64,000 nucleotides of DNA, taken from Pseudomonas asiatica (lineage in GTDB: Bacteria > Pseudomonadota > Gammaproteobacteria > Pseudomonadales > Pseudomonadaceae). The notes below the pieces were generated by a model. The model was not told where the DNA came from. It did no database searches and worked only from the letters and a program-made list of their open reading frames with translations. The stretch is from positions 3,910,001 to 3,974,000 of the forward strand of contig NZ_CP157874.1 in NCBI RefSeq assembly GCF_040214835.1, given 5' to 3'. The translations under genes were made by a program, and so were the position numbers. Positions 28,209 to 37,093 of this stretch are shown here, piece after piece (position 1 is the stretch's first letter; each line of letters opens with the position of its first letter).

Positions 28209-29429
28209 ATGCGCCGCGTCGTTATCACTGGTCTGGGCATCGTATCGTGCCTGGGCAATGACAAAGCTACCGTCACCGAAAACCTGCGCAACAGCCGTCC
28301 GGGTATCCGTTACAACCCGGAATACAAGGAAATGGGGCTGCGTAGCCAGGTTTCCGGGTCCATCGACCTCAACCTCGAAGAACTGATCGACCGCAAGGTC
28401 TACCGCTTCGTCGGCCACGCTGCTGCCTACGCCTACCTGGCGATGCAGGACGCGATCAAGGACGCCGGCCTGACCGAAGAGCAGGTATCCAACCCGCGTA
28501 CCGGCCTGGTGGCTGGCTCCGGCGGCGCCTCGACCCTGAACCAGATGGAAGCGCTGGACACCCTGCGCGAGAAAGGCGTCAAGCGCGTCGGCCCGTACCG
28601 CGTTACCCGCACCATGGGCAGCACCGTTTCGGCGTGCCTGGCCACCCCGTTCAAGATCAAGGGCATCAACTACTCGATCTCGTCGGCCTGCGCCACTTCG
28701 GCACACTGCATCGGCACCGCCCTGGAACAGATCCAGTGGGGCAAGCAGGACATCGTCTTCGCCGGTGGCGGTGAAGAAGAGCACTGGAGCCAATCGTTCC
28801 TGTTCGATGCCATGGGCGCCCTGTCGACCAAGCGCAACGAAACCCCGGACCAGGCCTCGCGCGCCTACGACGCCGACCGTGATGGCTTTGTCATCGCTGG
28901 CGGTGGCGGCATGGTGGTGGTCGAGGAGCTGGAACACGCCCTGGCCCGTGGCGCCAAGATCTACGCGGAAATCGTCGGCTACGGCGCCACTTCCGACGGC
29001 TACGACATGGTTGCCCCGAGCGGCGAAGGTGCCATCCGCTGCATGCAGCAGGCGCTGTCGACCGTCGACACCCCGGTCGACTACCTGAACACCCACGGCA
29101 CCTCGACCCCGGTCGGTGACGTTGCCGAGATCAAGGGCGTTCGCGCAGTGTTCGGCGACAAGGCACCGAAGATCAGCTCGACCAAGAGCCTGTCGGGCCA
29201 CTCGCTGGGCGCTGCCGGCGTACACGAGGCGATCTACTGCCTGCTGATGATGGAAAACAACTTCATCGCCGGCTCCGCCAACATCGACGAGCTGGACCCG
29301 GAGGTCGCCGACCTGCCGATCCTGCGCAAGACCGAAGAAAACGCCAAGATCGACACGGTCATGAGCAACAGCTTCGGCTTCGGCGGCACCAACGCCACCC
29401 TGGTGCTCAAGCGCTGGGAAGGCAAGTAA
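28209..29429 (+). CDS. fabB: FabB, beta-ketoacyl-ACP synthase I
   Basis: 406 residues. Catalytic triad C161 ([11 protein letters not shown]), His in [11 protein letters not shown] and His in [11 protein letters not shown]. It elongates cis-3-decenoyl-ACP and other acyl-ACPs with malonyl-ACP. It is co-transcribed with fabA and ended by a strong terminator about 20 bp downstream. Confidence 0.98.
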   Translation: MRRVVITGLGIVSCLGNDKATVTENLRNSRPGIRYNPEYKEMGLRSQVSGSIDLNLEELIDRKVYRFVGHAAAYAYLAMQDAIKDAGLTEEQVSNPRTGLVAGSGGASTLNQMEALDTLREKGVKRVGPYRVTRTMGSTVSACLATPFKIKGINYSISSACATSAHCIGTALEQIQWGKQDIVFAGGGEEEHWSQSFLFDAMGALSTKRNETPDQASRAYDADRDGFVIAGGGGMVVVEELEHALARGAKIYAEIVGYGATSDGYDMVAPSGEGAIRCMQQALSTVDTPVDYLNTHGTSTPVGDVAEIKGVRAVFGDKAPKISSTKSLSGHSLGAAGVHEAIYCLLMMENNFIAGSANIDELDPEVADLPILRKTEENAKIDTVMSNSFGFGGTNATLVLKRWEGK

Positions 29430-29447
29430 GACGCTGCTGCGGTAAAC

Positions 29448-29484
29448 GAAAACGCCCCGACTGGTTCGGGGCGTTTTCATTTGT
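29448..29484 (+). terminator. Rho-independent terminator after fabB
   Basis: GAAAACGCCCCGA pairs with TTCGGGGCGTTTTC around a 4-nt loop, followed by CATTTGT. Confidence 0.92.
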
Positions 29485-29496
29485 GTCGCCTATACC

Positions 29497-29590
29497 GGCC
29501 CTATCGCCGGCAAGCCAGCTCCCACAGGTACTGCATAGGCTTCGGAACCTGCGCAGTACCTGTGGGAGCTGGCTTGCCGGCGATAGGGCC
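29497..29590. repeat. REP pair, GCCGGCAAGCCAGCTCCCAC class
   Basis: Near-perfect inverted repeat of about 35 bp arms (GGCCCTATCGCCGGCAAGCC and its complement) between convergent genes fabB and the amidohydrolase. The class recurs at 58814-58910. Confidence 0.92.
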
Positions 29591-29605
29591 AGCACAGGAA
29601 AACCC

Positions 29606-30610
29606 TTATTTCTGCCTGGGCAGTACAGCCAGAAAATTCTCCCTGGCCACCTTGTTGGCAACTTGTTCCGGCAATGCATCCAGAAACGGCCTGAACCCAT
29701 GCATCTGCTCCCCAAGGCTACCAAACCGCCCCACCACATCCGAACCCAGCATGAACCGCTCCGGGAATTTCTCGACCAGTGCCAGCCACGCCTTGCGCGG
29801 CACACCCCGGTCATCCAGCAGATACGGTTCCAGCACGCTCCACGACAAATCGACATACAGGTTCGGGTAATCCTCCAGTAACCGCGTCAGCACCGGCAGC
29901 AGAAAGTCCATCTGCGTCTGGTGCCGGTGAATCTCCATGCTGCTGCCGGCGTGCGCCCAGATGAACCGCGTGTGCGGGTGATTGCGCAGCGGCTCTTCGA
30001 TCTCCGCCAGGTACAGCGGGTTGCGCTCGCGCTTGGAGGTGATGTTGGAATGCAGCAGCACCGGCAGGTCGCGCTCGGCCGCCAGGTGGTAGATACGCGT
30101 CATGGCTTCGTTGTTGGCACGCGGCGTGTCACCGCTGGTCAGTGCAGTCAGGTCATCGTGGCGGGTGAACACCTCGCCAATGCCCTGCCACAGCCCCGGA
30201 TGCAGATCGAGCATGCGCTTGATATGGCTGGCGGCGTTCTTGTCCACCGGATTGAAGCCGGCCAGGAACGGATGAAAGCGCTTGCGCTGCTCGTCGGGCA
30301 GTTGCTGCAGCGCCGCGGCCACGTAGGTGTCGGTGGCGCTGTACCAGTAGGCTTCGGCGTCATCCCCAGCGTAATAGCGCGGGCGCTTGGGCTCGTCTTC
30401 GTGCCACTTCTTGGCCACCGGGACGCCGGAAATCATCGACTGCTCGATACCGGCGGCATCCATGGCCTTGATCAGCGCGGGCATGCCTTCGCTTTCCTGG
30501 AAGAAGTCGACGTAGTGCAGGTGGGCATCACTGTAGCGGTAGTCGCGCGCCTGCGCCGCTTGGCACAGCCAGGTGGATAACAGCACGCAGGCGAGCGCTC
30601 TGACGATCAT
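29606..30610 (-). CDS. Exported amidohydrolase (TIM-barrel, PF04909-like)
   Basis: 334 residues. Signal peptide about 1-22 (ACVLLSTWLCQAAQA). Metal-binding H-x-H in YSDAHLHYVDF, then VLLHSNI, RFIWAHAGSS and MLGSDVVGRFG give the order of metal ligands and catalytic Asp of amidohydrolase_2 enzymes. It is likely a periplasmic hydrolase or decarboxylase-like enzyme; substrate unknown. Start at 30610 is preferred because GGAAG precedes it and the signal peptide begins there. It lies head-to-head with the pirin gene. Confidence 0.82.
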   Translation of the reverse strand: MIVRALACVLLSTWLCQAAQARDYRYSDAHLHYVDFFQESEGMPALIKAMDAAGIEQSMISGVPVAKKWHEDEPKRPRYYAGDDAEAYWYSATDTYVAAALQQLPDEQRKRFHPFLAGFNPVDKNAASHIKRMLDLHPGLWQGIGEVFTRHDDLTALTSGDTPRANNEAMTRIYHLAAERDLPVLLHSNITSKRERNPLYLAEIEEPLRNHPHTRFIWAHAGSSMEIHRHQTQMDFLLPVLTRLLEDYPNLYVDLSWSVLEPYLLDDRGVPRKAWLALVEKFPERFMLGSDVVGRFGSLGEQMHGFRPFLDALPEQVANKVARENFLAVLPRQK

Positions 30611-30727
30611 GATGAAGCTTCCTTTTCCGGGTACCACACCTCTAGACCGGCCAGCCAACGAGACGGTTCAGCCGCAGCGGGCAAACCGCTATGCTTGGGG
30701 CATTTCCACCTTGCCTGGAGCCTTCCC

Positions 30728-31591
30728 ATGAGCAGCCCCCTGGTCATCCGCCCACGTGCCGAATCGGTCGAGGGCCAGCCGATCCTGCGCCCGCTGCCGT
30801 CGGCCCAGTGCCGCAGCGTCGGCCCGTTCGTGTTTTTCGACCACATGCTCGAAACCGACTATGCCCCTGGGCATGGCATGGACATCCGCCAGCACCCGCA
30901 TATCGGCCTGTCGACCCTTACCTACCTGTTCGAAGGGGCAATCCTGCACAAGGACAGCCTCGGCTCGGCGCAACGGGTGCTGCCGGGCGATGTCAGCTGG
31001 ATGACCGCAGGCAGCGGCGTGGCCCATGTCGAGCGCACGCCTGAAGATGCCCTGGCCCATGGTTCACGCCTGCACGGGTTGCAGGTATGGCTGGCGTCAC
31101 CACGCGAGCATGAACAAGGCCCGCCAAGCTACAGCCACCACCCGGCGGCGAGCCTGCCGGTCAGCGACAACCTGGGGGTGCGCATCTGCATGATTGCCGG
31201 CAGCGGGTTCTGCCTGGAGTCGCCGGTGCCGGTGCTCTCCCCTACCCTTTACGCGCATGTGCGGATGCAGCCGGCGACTACCTTGCAGGTGCCGAATGAG
31301 CATGCGCAACGGGCGCTGTACGTACTGGATGGCGAATTGCTGATGAACGATGAGGAGGTGGAGCCGTGCAGCCTGGTGGTGCTGCCGGAGGGCGAAGAGG
31401 TGACACTGTATGCGGAAGGTGAGTGCCAGCTGGTGCTGATTGGTGGCGCGCCACTGGATGGACCGCGGCGGATGAACTGGAACTTTGTCTCCAGTGACCC
31501 GGATCTGATCGAGCGGGCCAGGGCGCGATGGGCAGCGGGGGATTGGCCGGTGGTTTCGGGGGAGACCTCCAGGATCGAGTTGCCGCGCTGA
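30728..31591 (+). CDS. Pirin family protein
   Basis: 287 residues, bicupin. The N-terminal cupin has the metal-binding set H56, H58 (RQHPHIGLSTLTY), H100 and E102 (GSGVAHVER). VFFDHMLETD and GLQVWLASPREHE are further pirin signatures. Bacterial pirins act as quercetin dioxygenases or redox regulators; which applies here is unknown. Start 30728 follows GGAG; an in-frame ATG 11 codons upstream is less likely. Confidence 0.9.
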   Translation: MSSPLVIRPRAESVEGQPILRPLPSAQCRSVGPFVFFDHMLETDYAPGHGMDIRQHPHIGLSTLTYLFEGAILHKDSLGSAQRVLPGDVSWMTAGSGVAHVERTPEDALAHGSRLHGLQVWLASPREHEQGPPSYSHHPAASLPVSDNLGVRICMIAGSGFCLESPVPVLSPTLYAHVRMQPATTLQVPNEHAQRALYVLDGELLMNDEEVEPCSLVVLPEGEEVTLYAEGECQLVLIGGAPLDGPRRMNWNFVSSDPDLIERARARWAAGDWPVVSGETSRIELPR

Positions 31592-31595
31592 TTTT

Positions 31596-31714
31596 GGGGC
31601 TGCTTTGCAGCCCATCGCGACACAAGGCCGCTCCTACAGGGACCGCGCATGCCATGAGCCATGCTACCCCTGTAGGAGCGGCCTTGTGTCGCGATGGGCC
31701 GCAAAGCGGCCCCC
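31596..31714. repeat. REP pair, GGCCTTGTGTCGCGATGGGC class
   Basis: Inverted GCAGCCCATCGCGACACAAG and CTTGTGTCGCGATGGGCCGC arms, ending GGAGCGGCC/GGCCGCTCC inside. It lies between convergent pirin and dienelactone hydrolase genes. Confidence 0.92.
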
Positions 31715-31721
31715 TGCATTG

Positions 31722-32447
31722 TCAGCGCTGGAACACTTCGGTCAGCAGGTTATGCATCGAGCGGAACGCCCGCTCCGAGGTACGCCGGTCATACTGCATC
31801 TTGCCCGGCACATTGGCACTCGGGTCGGTAAACGAGTGCACCGCGCCGCCATAGCTGAGCAATTGCCAGTCAACCTTGGCCGCGTTCATCTCCTCCTCGA
31901 ACGCCGGCAACTGCTCCTTCGGCACCAGTGGGTCGGAAGCGCCGTGCAGCACCAGCACCGAACCCTTGATGCGCTTGGCATCTTCCGGGTTCGGCGTGTC
32001 CAGCGTGCCATGGAACGACACCGCCGCACGCAAATCGGCACCGGTACGGGCCAGTTCCAGTGCACAGCAGCCACCAAAGCAGAAACCAAACGTGCCGACC
32101 TTGCCCGGCTCCAGCAGCGCCTTCGACTGCCCCACCAGTTGCGCCAAGGCTTCCTGCATGCGCTTGCGCAGCTCGCCACGGTCGTTCTTCAACGGCATCA
32201 TCGCCGCGCCGGCCTCGTCGGCGTTGGACGGACGCACCGATTGCCCGTACAGGTCGGCAATCAGCACCACATAGCCCTTCTCGGCCACTTCCTTGGCGAT
32301 GCGCTCGGCACCTTCGCCGATACCCATCCAGTTCGGCGCCATCACCAGGCCTGGCCGCCCCAGCGCGCCCGGCTCGTAGACCAGGCGGCTTTCATACGCC
32401 TTGCCGGACAGGTGATAGACCAGCGATTCGACGATTACTTTGCTCAT
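31722..32447 (-). CDS. Dienelactone hydrolase family protein
   Basis: 241 residues. Catalytic triad of the family: C123 in GFCFGGC, D172 in GASDPLVP and H204 in YGGAVHSFT. Acts on esters/lactones in the cytosol; the true substrate is unknown. Start at 32447 (MSKVIVES) is preferred over one six codons earlier, as the preceding bases AGGAGTG form a ribosome site. Confidence 0.9.
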   Translation of the reverse strand: MSKVIVESLVYHLSGKAYESRLVYEPGALGRPGLVMAPNWMGIGEGAERIAKEVAEKGYVVLIADLYGQSVRPSNADEAGAAMMPLKNDRGELRKRMQEALAQLVGQSKALLEPGKVGTFGFCFGGCCALELARTGADLRAAVSFHGTLDTPNPEDAKRIKGSVLVLHGASDPLVPKEQLPAFEEEMNAAKVDWQLLSYGGAVHSFTDPSANVPGKMQYDRRTSERAFRSMHNLLTEVFQR

Positions 32448-32487
32448 CAAGCACTCCTTTGGCACTCGTCATCAATATGCTCGCCAT

Positions 32488-32515
32488 GAAAAAAGCCCGC
32501 CGAAGCGGGCTTTCC
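32488..32515 (-). terminator. Terminator after htpG
   Basis: On the minus strand AGCCCGCTTCGGCGGGCT is followed by TTTTTTC. Confidence 0.92.
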
Positions 32516-32526
32516 TATGCATCAAC

Positions 32527-34431
32527 TCAAGCAGACAGCTCGACCAGCAGCTTGTTCAGGCGACGAACGTAAGCCGCCGGGTCCTTCAAGCTGTCACCGG
32601 CCGCCAGGGCCGCCTGATCGAACAGGATGTGCGACAGCTCGGCGAAGCGGTCTTCGCTCTGCTCGTTGTCCAGCTTCTCGATCAGCGGGTGGGTCGGGTT
32701 GAACTCGAAGATAGGCTTGGACTCCGGCACCTTCTGCCCGCTGGCTTCGAGGATCTGGCGCATCTGCAGGCCCAGGTCCTGTTCACCGATGGCCAGGATC
32801 GCCGGCGAGTCGGTCAGGCGGTGCGACACGCGCACTTCGGCCACGCTGTCACCCAGCGCGCCCTTCAGGCGCTCGACCAGGCCTTCCTTGTCCTTGGCGA
32901 CTTCTTCCTGGGCCTTCTTGTCTTCTTCCGAATCCAGCTTGCCCAGGTCCAGGTCGCCACGGGCGACGTCGACGAAGGCCTTGCCGTCGAACTCGTTGAG
33001 GTAGCTCATCAGCCACTCGTCGATACGGTCGGTCAGCAGCAGCACTTCGATGCCTTTCTTGCGGAAGACTTCCAGGTGCGGGCTGTTCTTGACCTGCGCG
33101 TACGACTCGCCGGTGAGGTAGTAGATCTTGTCCTGGCCTTCCTTGGCGCGTGCCAGGTAGTCGGCCAGGGCGACGCTCTGCTCGCCGCTGTCGTCCTGGG
33201 TGGAAGCGAAGCGCAGCAGGCCGGCGATCTTTTCCTTGTTGGCGAAGTCTTCGGCCGGGCCTTCCTTCAGCACCTGGCCGAAGTTCTTCCAGAAGCCCTT
33301 GTACTGCTCGGGCTCGTTCTTCGCCAGCTTCTCCAGCATGTCCAGCACGCGCTTGGTCAGCGCGGTCTTCATCGAGTCGATGATCGGGTCTTTCTGCAGG
33401 ATTTCACGCGACACGTTCAGCGACAGGTCGTTGGAATCGACCACACCCTTGATGAAGCGCAGGTACAGCGGCAGGAACGACTCGGCCTGGTCCATGATGA
33501 ACACGCGCTGCACGTACAGCTTCAGGCCGCGTGGCGCTTCGCGCTGGTACAGGTCGAACGGCGCGCGGGCCGGCACGTACAGCAGCGAGTTGTATTCGAG
33601 CTTGCCTTCGACCTTGTTGTGGCTCCAGGCCAGCGGGTTTTCGAAGTCATGGCCGATGTGCTTGTAGAACTCCTGGTACTCCTCGTCCTTGATCTCGGTA
33701 CGCGGACGGGTCCACAGGGCGCTGGCACGGTTGACGGTTTCCCACTCTTCGGCCGGCTGTTCTTCACCTTCGGCGGCAGCTTGCTCTTTCGGCAGCTGGA
33801 TCGGCATGGCGATGTGGTCGGAGTACTTCTTGACCACGTTGCGCAGGCGCCAGCCATCGGCGAACTCCTGCTCGTCCTTCTTCAGGTGCAGGACGATGCG
33901 GGTACCGCGCTGTGGCTTGTCGATGGTGGCGACTTCGAACTCGCCCTCGCCTTTCGACGACCAGTGCACGCCTTCGGCGGCCGGCTGGCCGGCACGGCGG
34001 CTGTACACATCGACCTTGTCGGCAACGATGAACGCGGAGTAGAAGCCCACACCGAACTGACCGATCAGGTGCGAGTCCTTCTTCTGGTCACCGGTGAGGT
34101 TCTTCATGAAGTCGGCGGTGCCGGACTTGGCGATGGTACCCAGGTGGGCGATGACGTCTTCGCGGCTCATGCCGATGCCGTTGTCCTCGAGGGTCACGGT
34201 ACCGGCGTCCTTGTCGAAGCTCAGGCGAATCTTCAGGTCGGCGTCGCCTTCGAACAGCTCTGGCTTGGCCAGGGCCTCGAAACGCAGCTTGTCGGCGGCG
34301 TCGGAGGCGTTGGAGATCAATTCACGCAGGAAGATCTCCTTGTTCGAATACAAGGAATGGATCATGAGGTGCAGCAGCTGCTTTACCTCGGTCTGGAAGC
34401 CCAGCGTTTCTTTTTGAGTCTCCACACTCAT
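32527..34431 (-). CDS. htpG: HtpG, Hsp90-family chaperone
   Basis: 634 residues. N-terminal GHKL ATPase with [22 protein letters not shown] (NASDA box), DNGIGM and [11 protein letters not shown], middle domain with the [20 protein letters not shown] segment ([17 protein letters not shown]), and the C-terminal dimer domain. Cytosolic ATP-driven chaperone that helps fold client proteins, especially under stress. Start is ATG 34431, not the TTG three codons upstream. No sigma32 promoter is evident in the short upstream gap. Confidence 0.97.
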   Translation of the reverse strand: MSVETQKETLGFQTEVKQLLHLMIHSLYSNKEIFLRELISNASDAADKLRFEALAKPELFEGDADLKIRLSFDKDAGTVTLEDNGIGMSREDVIAHLGTIAKSGTADFMKNLTGDQKKDSHLIGQFGVGFYSAFIVADKVDVYSRRAGQPAAEGVHWSSKGEGEFEVATIDKPQRGTRIVLHLKKDEQEFADGWRLRNVVKKYSDHIAMPIQLPKEQAAAEGEEQPAEEWETVNRASALWTRPRTEIKDEEYQEFYKHIGHDFENPLAWSHNKVEGKLEYNSLLYVPARAPFDLYQREAPRGLKLYVQRVFIMDQAESFLPLYLRFIKGVVDSNDLSLNVSREILQKDPIIDSMKTALTKRVLDMLEKLAKNEPEQYKGFWKNFGQVLKEGPAEDFANKEKIAGLLRFASTQDDSGEQSVALADYLARAKEGQDKIYYLTGESYAQVKNSPHLEVFRKKGIEVLLLTDRIDEWLMSYLNEFDGKAFVDVARGDLDLGKLDSEEDKKAQEEVAKDKEGLVERLKGALGDSVAEVRVSHRLTDSPAILAIGEQDLGLQMRQILEASGQKVPESKPIFEFNPTHPLIEKLDNEQSEDRFAELSHILFDQAALAAGDSLKDPAAYVRRLNKLLVELSA

Positions 34432-34501
34432 GGTCTTCAAAACTCCGATCTGATGGCAGTTGACGCCTGGCGGCCAGGTTGGCCTGCGTTAGCGGCGGAT
34501 G

Positions 34502-34984
34502 TCATGCAGATGGGGGCTGCCCGGATGATTTCAAGGGCTTTTCCGGTTCGATCTTGAAATGCGCGCGAGCCGTGGCGATCGGCGACTGCCTGTCACCTTG
34601 CCAGGCGGTGATGGCCACATTGGTCACCCGCCGGCCCTGGCGCCACAGCTGGCACTGGGCATAGGTATCGCGAAAGTGCCCGGCGCGCAGGTAATCGATG
34701 GAAAAGTCGATGATCTTCGGAATGCTCGCGCTCTCGCTGAAGATCAGCAGGTACAGCGCTGCCGACAGCTCCATGAAGCCCGCGATCACCCCGCCGTGGA
34801 TGGCAGGCAGCAGCGGGTTGCCGATATTGTCCTGGCTGGCCGGCAGACGGAACAGCAGGTCATCGCCCTCGCGCTCGCATTCGATGCCGATCAGGCCGGC
34901 ATAGGGGATCAGTGCCAGCAAAGGCCGATAGTCTCCCACTGCGTGGGCGGCGTTGAGCTGTTGGCGAACCTCGTGCGGAATCAT
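34502..34984 (-). CDS. PaaI-type hotdog thioesterase, second of pair
   Basis: 160 residues. Hotdog domain with PAIHGGVIAGFMELSAALYL (the HGGV helix start) and IDFSIDYLRAG. It probably hydrolyses acyl-CoA thioesters in the cytosol. Its start overlaps the upstream thioesterase stop by four bases. Being adjacent to a second, distinct hotdog gene, the two may form a heteromeric enzyme, which is inference. Confidence 0.83.
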   Translation of the reverse strand: MIPHEVRQQLNAAHAVGDYRPLLALIPYAGLIGIECEREGDDLLFRLPASQDNIGNPLLPAIHGGVIAGFMELSAALYLLIFSESASIPKIIDFSIDYLRAGHFRDTYAQCQLWRQGRRVTNVAITAWQGDRQSPIATARAHFKIEPEKPLKSSGQPPSA

Positions 34985-35457
34985 GCCCCGCCCTCCTTCA
35001 GGCTGTTGCCGAAACGGATGCCACCCTTGATCTCCTGGCCCAGGCGCATGAACGTGCCCACCACCTGGCAGATCGGCTGGGCGGGGTCGTCCTGATAGGC
35101 CGTGCCACGGGTGAAGATCACATCGCGGGTAACCCGGTAGCACTGGGCATGGCCGTAGATGTCCTTGCCGGCTTCTGCCGGGTGCATGTAGTCGATGCGC
35201 AGGTCCAGTGTCGGGCACACCTCGAAGCGCGGCAGCACACACAGCGTGGCCATGCCGCAGGTGGTGTCCATCAGCGTGGTCAGCGCGCCGCCATGCACGG
35301 CGCCGGTCTGCGGGTTGCCGACGATGGCCGGTGACCAGGGCAGCACCAGGGTCATGCCATCGGCATTGGTTTGCGCCACGCGCATTTGCAACAACTGACA
35401 ATGTTTCAGGGCCGAGAGAAAACGCTCGGCCATGGCCATCAAGGTTGAATCGCTCAT
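34981..35457 (-). CDS. PaaI-type hotdog thioesterase, first of pair
   Basis: 158 residues. VGNPQTGAVHGGALTTLMDTTCG carries the HGG motif and the catalytic acidic residue; TLDLRIDYMHPA is the following conserved strand. PaaI/YdiI-like. Start 35457 follows AGGGAA; an ATG six codons earlier is an alternative. Divergent from the small lipoprotein gene. Confidence 0.85.
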   Translation of the reverse strand: MSDSTLMAMAERFLSALKHCQLLQMRVAQTNADGMTLVLPWSPAIVGNPQTGAVHGGALTTLMDTTCGMATLCVLPRFEVCPTLDLRIDYMHPAEAGKDIYGHAQCYRVTRDVIFTRGTAYQDDPAQPICQVVGTFMRLGQEIKGGIRFGNSLKEGGA

Positions 35458-35540
35458 TGGCTGTTTCCCTGCCATTGCCGCAGCGGCATAAAATCGTTAA
35501 AAAGTCTATATAGAACGGGGCGTTATATATGTGTAATCTT

Positions 35541-35558
35541 CGCGGAACTTATTCCGCG
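35541..35558 (+). promoter_or_regulatory. Hairpin in lipoprotein 5' leader
   Basis: CGCGGAA-CTTA-TTCCGCG, a perfect 7-bp stem with a 4-base loop about 50 bp before the lipoprotein start. Confidence 0.5.
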
Positions 35559-35610
35559 TAGTTGCACTCGAAGGAACAAGTCACTTATTCCACCAAGGAG
35601 AAACACCCCC

Positions 35611-35895
35611 ATGCGTAAACCTTTTGCTTTTGCTCTGATGCTGGCCGCTGCCATGGGCCTGGCCGCTTGCGATAAAGCGAGCGAAGACAAAGCCCAGGAC
35701 GCACAGCAACACGCCGAGCAAGCCCAGGAAAAAGCGGGCGAAGCTCAGGATAAAATGAACGAGGCTGCCAAGGAAAACGCCGAAGCCGCCAAAGATCAGG
35801 CCGAAGCCGAGCAGAAGGCCGCCGAAGAAGCCGCTCCGGCTACTCCGGCTCCGGAAGCCGCTCCAGCTGCTCCAGCCGAACCTGCCAAGCAGTAA
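35611..35895 (+). CDS. Small Ala/Glu-rich lipoprotein
   Basis: 94 residues. Lipobox LAAC at residues 17-20 after a short hydrophobic signal (AFALMLAAAMG), so mature protein is anchored by Cys20. The rest is almost only Ala, Glu, Lys, Gln and Asp in repeating EKAQDAQ-like units, a likely coiled coil (about 22-75), ending in a Pro/Ala-rich tail. GGAG is eight bases before the start. It resembles short pseudomonad lipoproteins of unknown function; a structural envelope role is possible. Confidence 0.85.
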   Translation: MRKPFAFALMLAAAMGLAACDKASEDKAQDAQQHAEQAQEKAGEAQDKMNEAAKENAEAAKDQAEAEQKAAEEAAPATPAPEAAPAAPAEPAKQ

Positions 35896-35908
35896 TCGGC
35901 TAAAACAA

Positions 35909-35937
35909 GAAAACCCGACATTGTCGGGTTTTTTTGT
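35909..35937 (+). terminator. Terminator after lipoprotein gene
   Basis: AACCCGACATTGTCGGGTT followed by seven Ts. Confidence 0.93.
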
Positions 35938-35962
35938 GCCTGAAACTTATGGATTAAACGTT

Positions 35963-36712
35963 TCAGGTTCCAGAAACGGTGTTTTCCTTGGCGGGTTCGA
36001 TCGAAACACTTTCGGTAGGTGTGAACACCATCACATCCAACACATCCGAATGGAACTCGCGGCGGTACAGAATCAGCACTACTCCGACACTCATGACCAT
36101 GAACAACCATGGGCTGATGAACCAGCTCAACATGGCCATGCCGAAGTAATAGGAACGCAGGCCCAGGTTGAACTGGTTGGCGGCAAGCGACAGCACCCGC
36201 GCCGCCCGCGAGGCGAATGCCTTGCGTTCAAGTTCATTGACCAGCCGTTCACCGATCATCGGCGCCGAACCCACCAGCACTGCCGCGAAGTTGTATTGGC
36301 GCATGCACCAGCTGAAGGTGAAAAAGGCGTAGACGAAGACCATGGCCAGGCACAGCAGCTTGATCTCCGACATGCCCTGGGACGTCTGCTGCACCAGCGG
36401 CAGGTCGGCCAGCAGCGACAGCGCCCGGTCGGAGGCCCCTAGCACGGTGAGGATACCGGCAAGGATGATCAGGGTGCTGGAGGCGAAGAACGAGGCGTTG
36501 CGCTCGAGGTTGCCGATCACGCTGGCATCGGCAATGCGGTTGTCGCGCAGCAGCATACGGCGCATCCAGTCTTCGCGGTACAGGTGCAGCACGCTGGCCA
36601 GGCACGCGGTGTCGCGGCCCTTCCAGATGGCATAACGGGTGTAACCGCCCCAGCACAGGGCGAACCAGGCGATGGCCAACAGGTTGTTGAAGTTGCTTTG
36701 GATGAAGTTCAT
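35963..36712 (-). CDS. DUF599 membrane protein
   Basis: 249 residues with four hydrophobic regions: about 10-28, 75-95, 120-140 and 190-220. NFIQSNFNNLLAIAWFALCWGGYTRY at the N-terminus, and NQFNLGLRSYYFGMAML, are typical of the DUF599 family, inner-membrane proteins of unknown function. Start 36712 is chosen because upstream in-frame sequence runs through a REP and is not family-like. It converges with the lipoprotein gene. Confidence 0.83.
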   Translation of the reverse strand: MNFIQSNFNNLLAIAWFALCWGGYTRYAIWKGRDTACLASVLHLYREDWMRRMLLRDNRIADASVIGNLERNASFFASSTLIILAGILTVLGASDRALSLLADLPLVQQTSQGMSEIKLLCLAMVFVYAFFTFSWCMRQYNFAAVLVGSAPMIGERLVNELERKAFASRAARVLSLAANQFNLGLRSYYFGMAMLSWFISPWLFMVMSVGVVLILYRREFHSDVLDVMVFTPTESVSIEPAKENTVSGT

Positions 36713-36816
36713 GCAGGGTTCCCGGGAGGGCCAGATACCTGAAGGATAGGGACCGGATTTCGACGCTGGCAAGCGGCAAAAGGCACACCTGAACAGTGAA
36801 ACCAGACGCGATCGGT

Positions 36817-36931
36817 TGTAGGAGCGGCCTTGTGTCGCGATGGGGTGCGAAGCAGCCCCCATGATTTCAGCTTCGCAGCATGTATTGCCGGGGCTGCTTC
36901 GCAGCCCATCGCGACACAAGGCCGCTCCTAT
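36817..36931. repeat. REP pair, GGCCTTGTGTCGCGATGGGC class
   Basis: Inverted TAGGAGCGGCCTTGTGTCGC arms with GCGAAGCAGCCCC inner repeats. The rest of the 471-bp gap 36713-37183 has the half-REP and IS left end described below; I see no other gene. Confidence 0.92.
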
Positions 36932-37082
36932 GTATGGACTCGCCCACACTGTCTAGCTGCTTTTGAACATAGGAACCCGGTTGCATCTATGTATCAGGCC
37001 TGTTCGAGGAAGCTTTTTGCTTCTGGCCAACATCGTGGTGAGCTCGCAGCGTGCCGTTTACATTGAGGCCACTGCATCGGGC

Positions 37083-37093
37083 CTGTAGGAGCG
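37083..37093 (+). repeat. Half REP abutting the IS110 left end
   Basis: CTGTAGGAGCG matches the head of the TAGGAGCGGCC REP class, but the palindrome is not completed; the IS terminal repeat begins at 37094. Confidence 0.6.

Noticed and set aside
34441..34501. Sigma32 heat-shock promoter for htpG
   Set aside because: No convincing -35/-10 pair of that type in the short gap; transcription may begin farther upstream.
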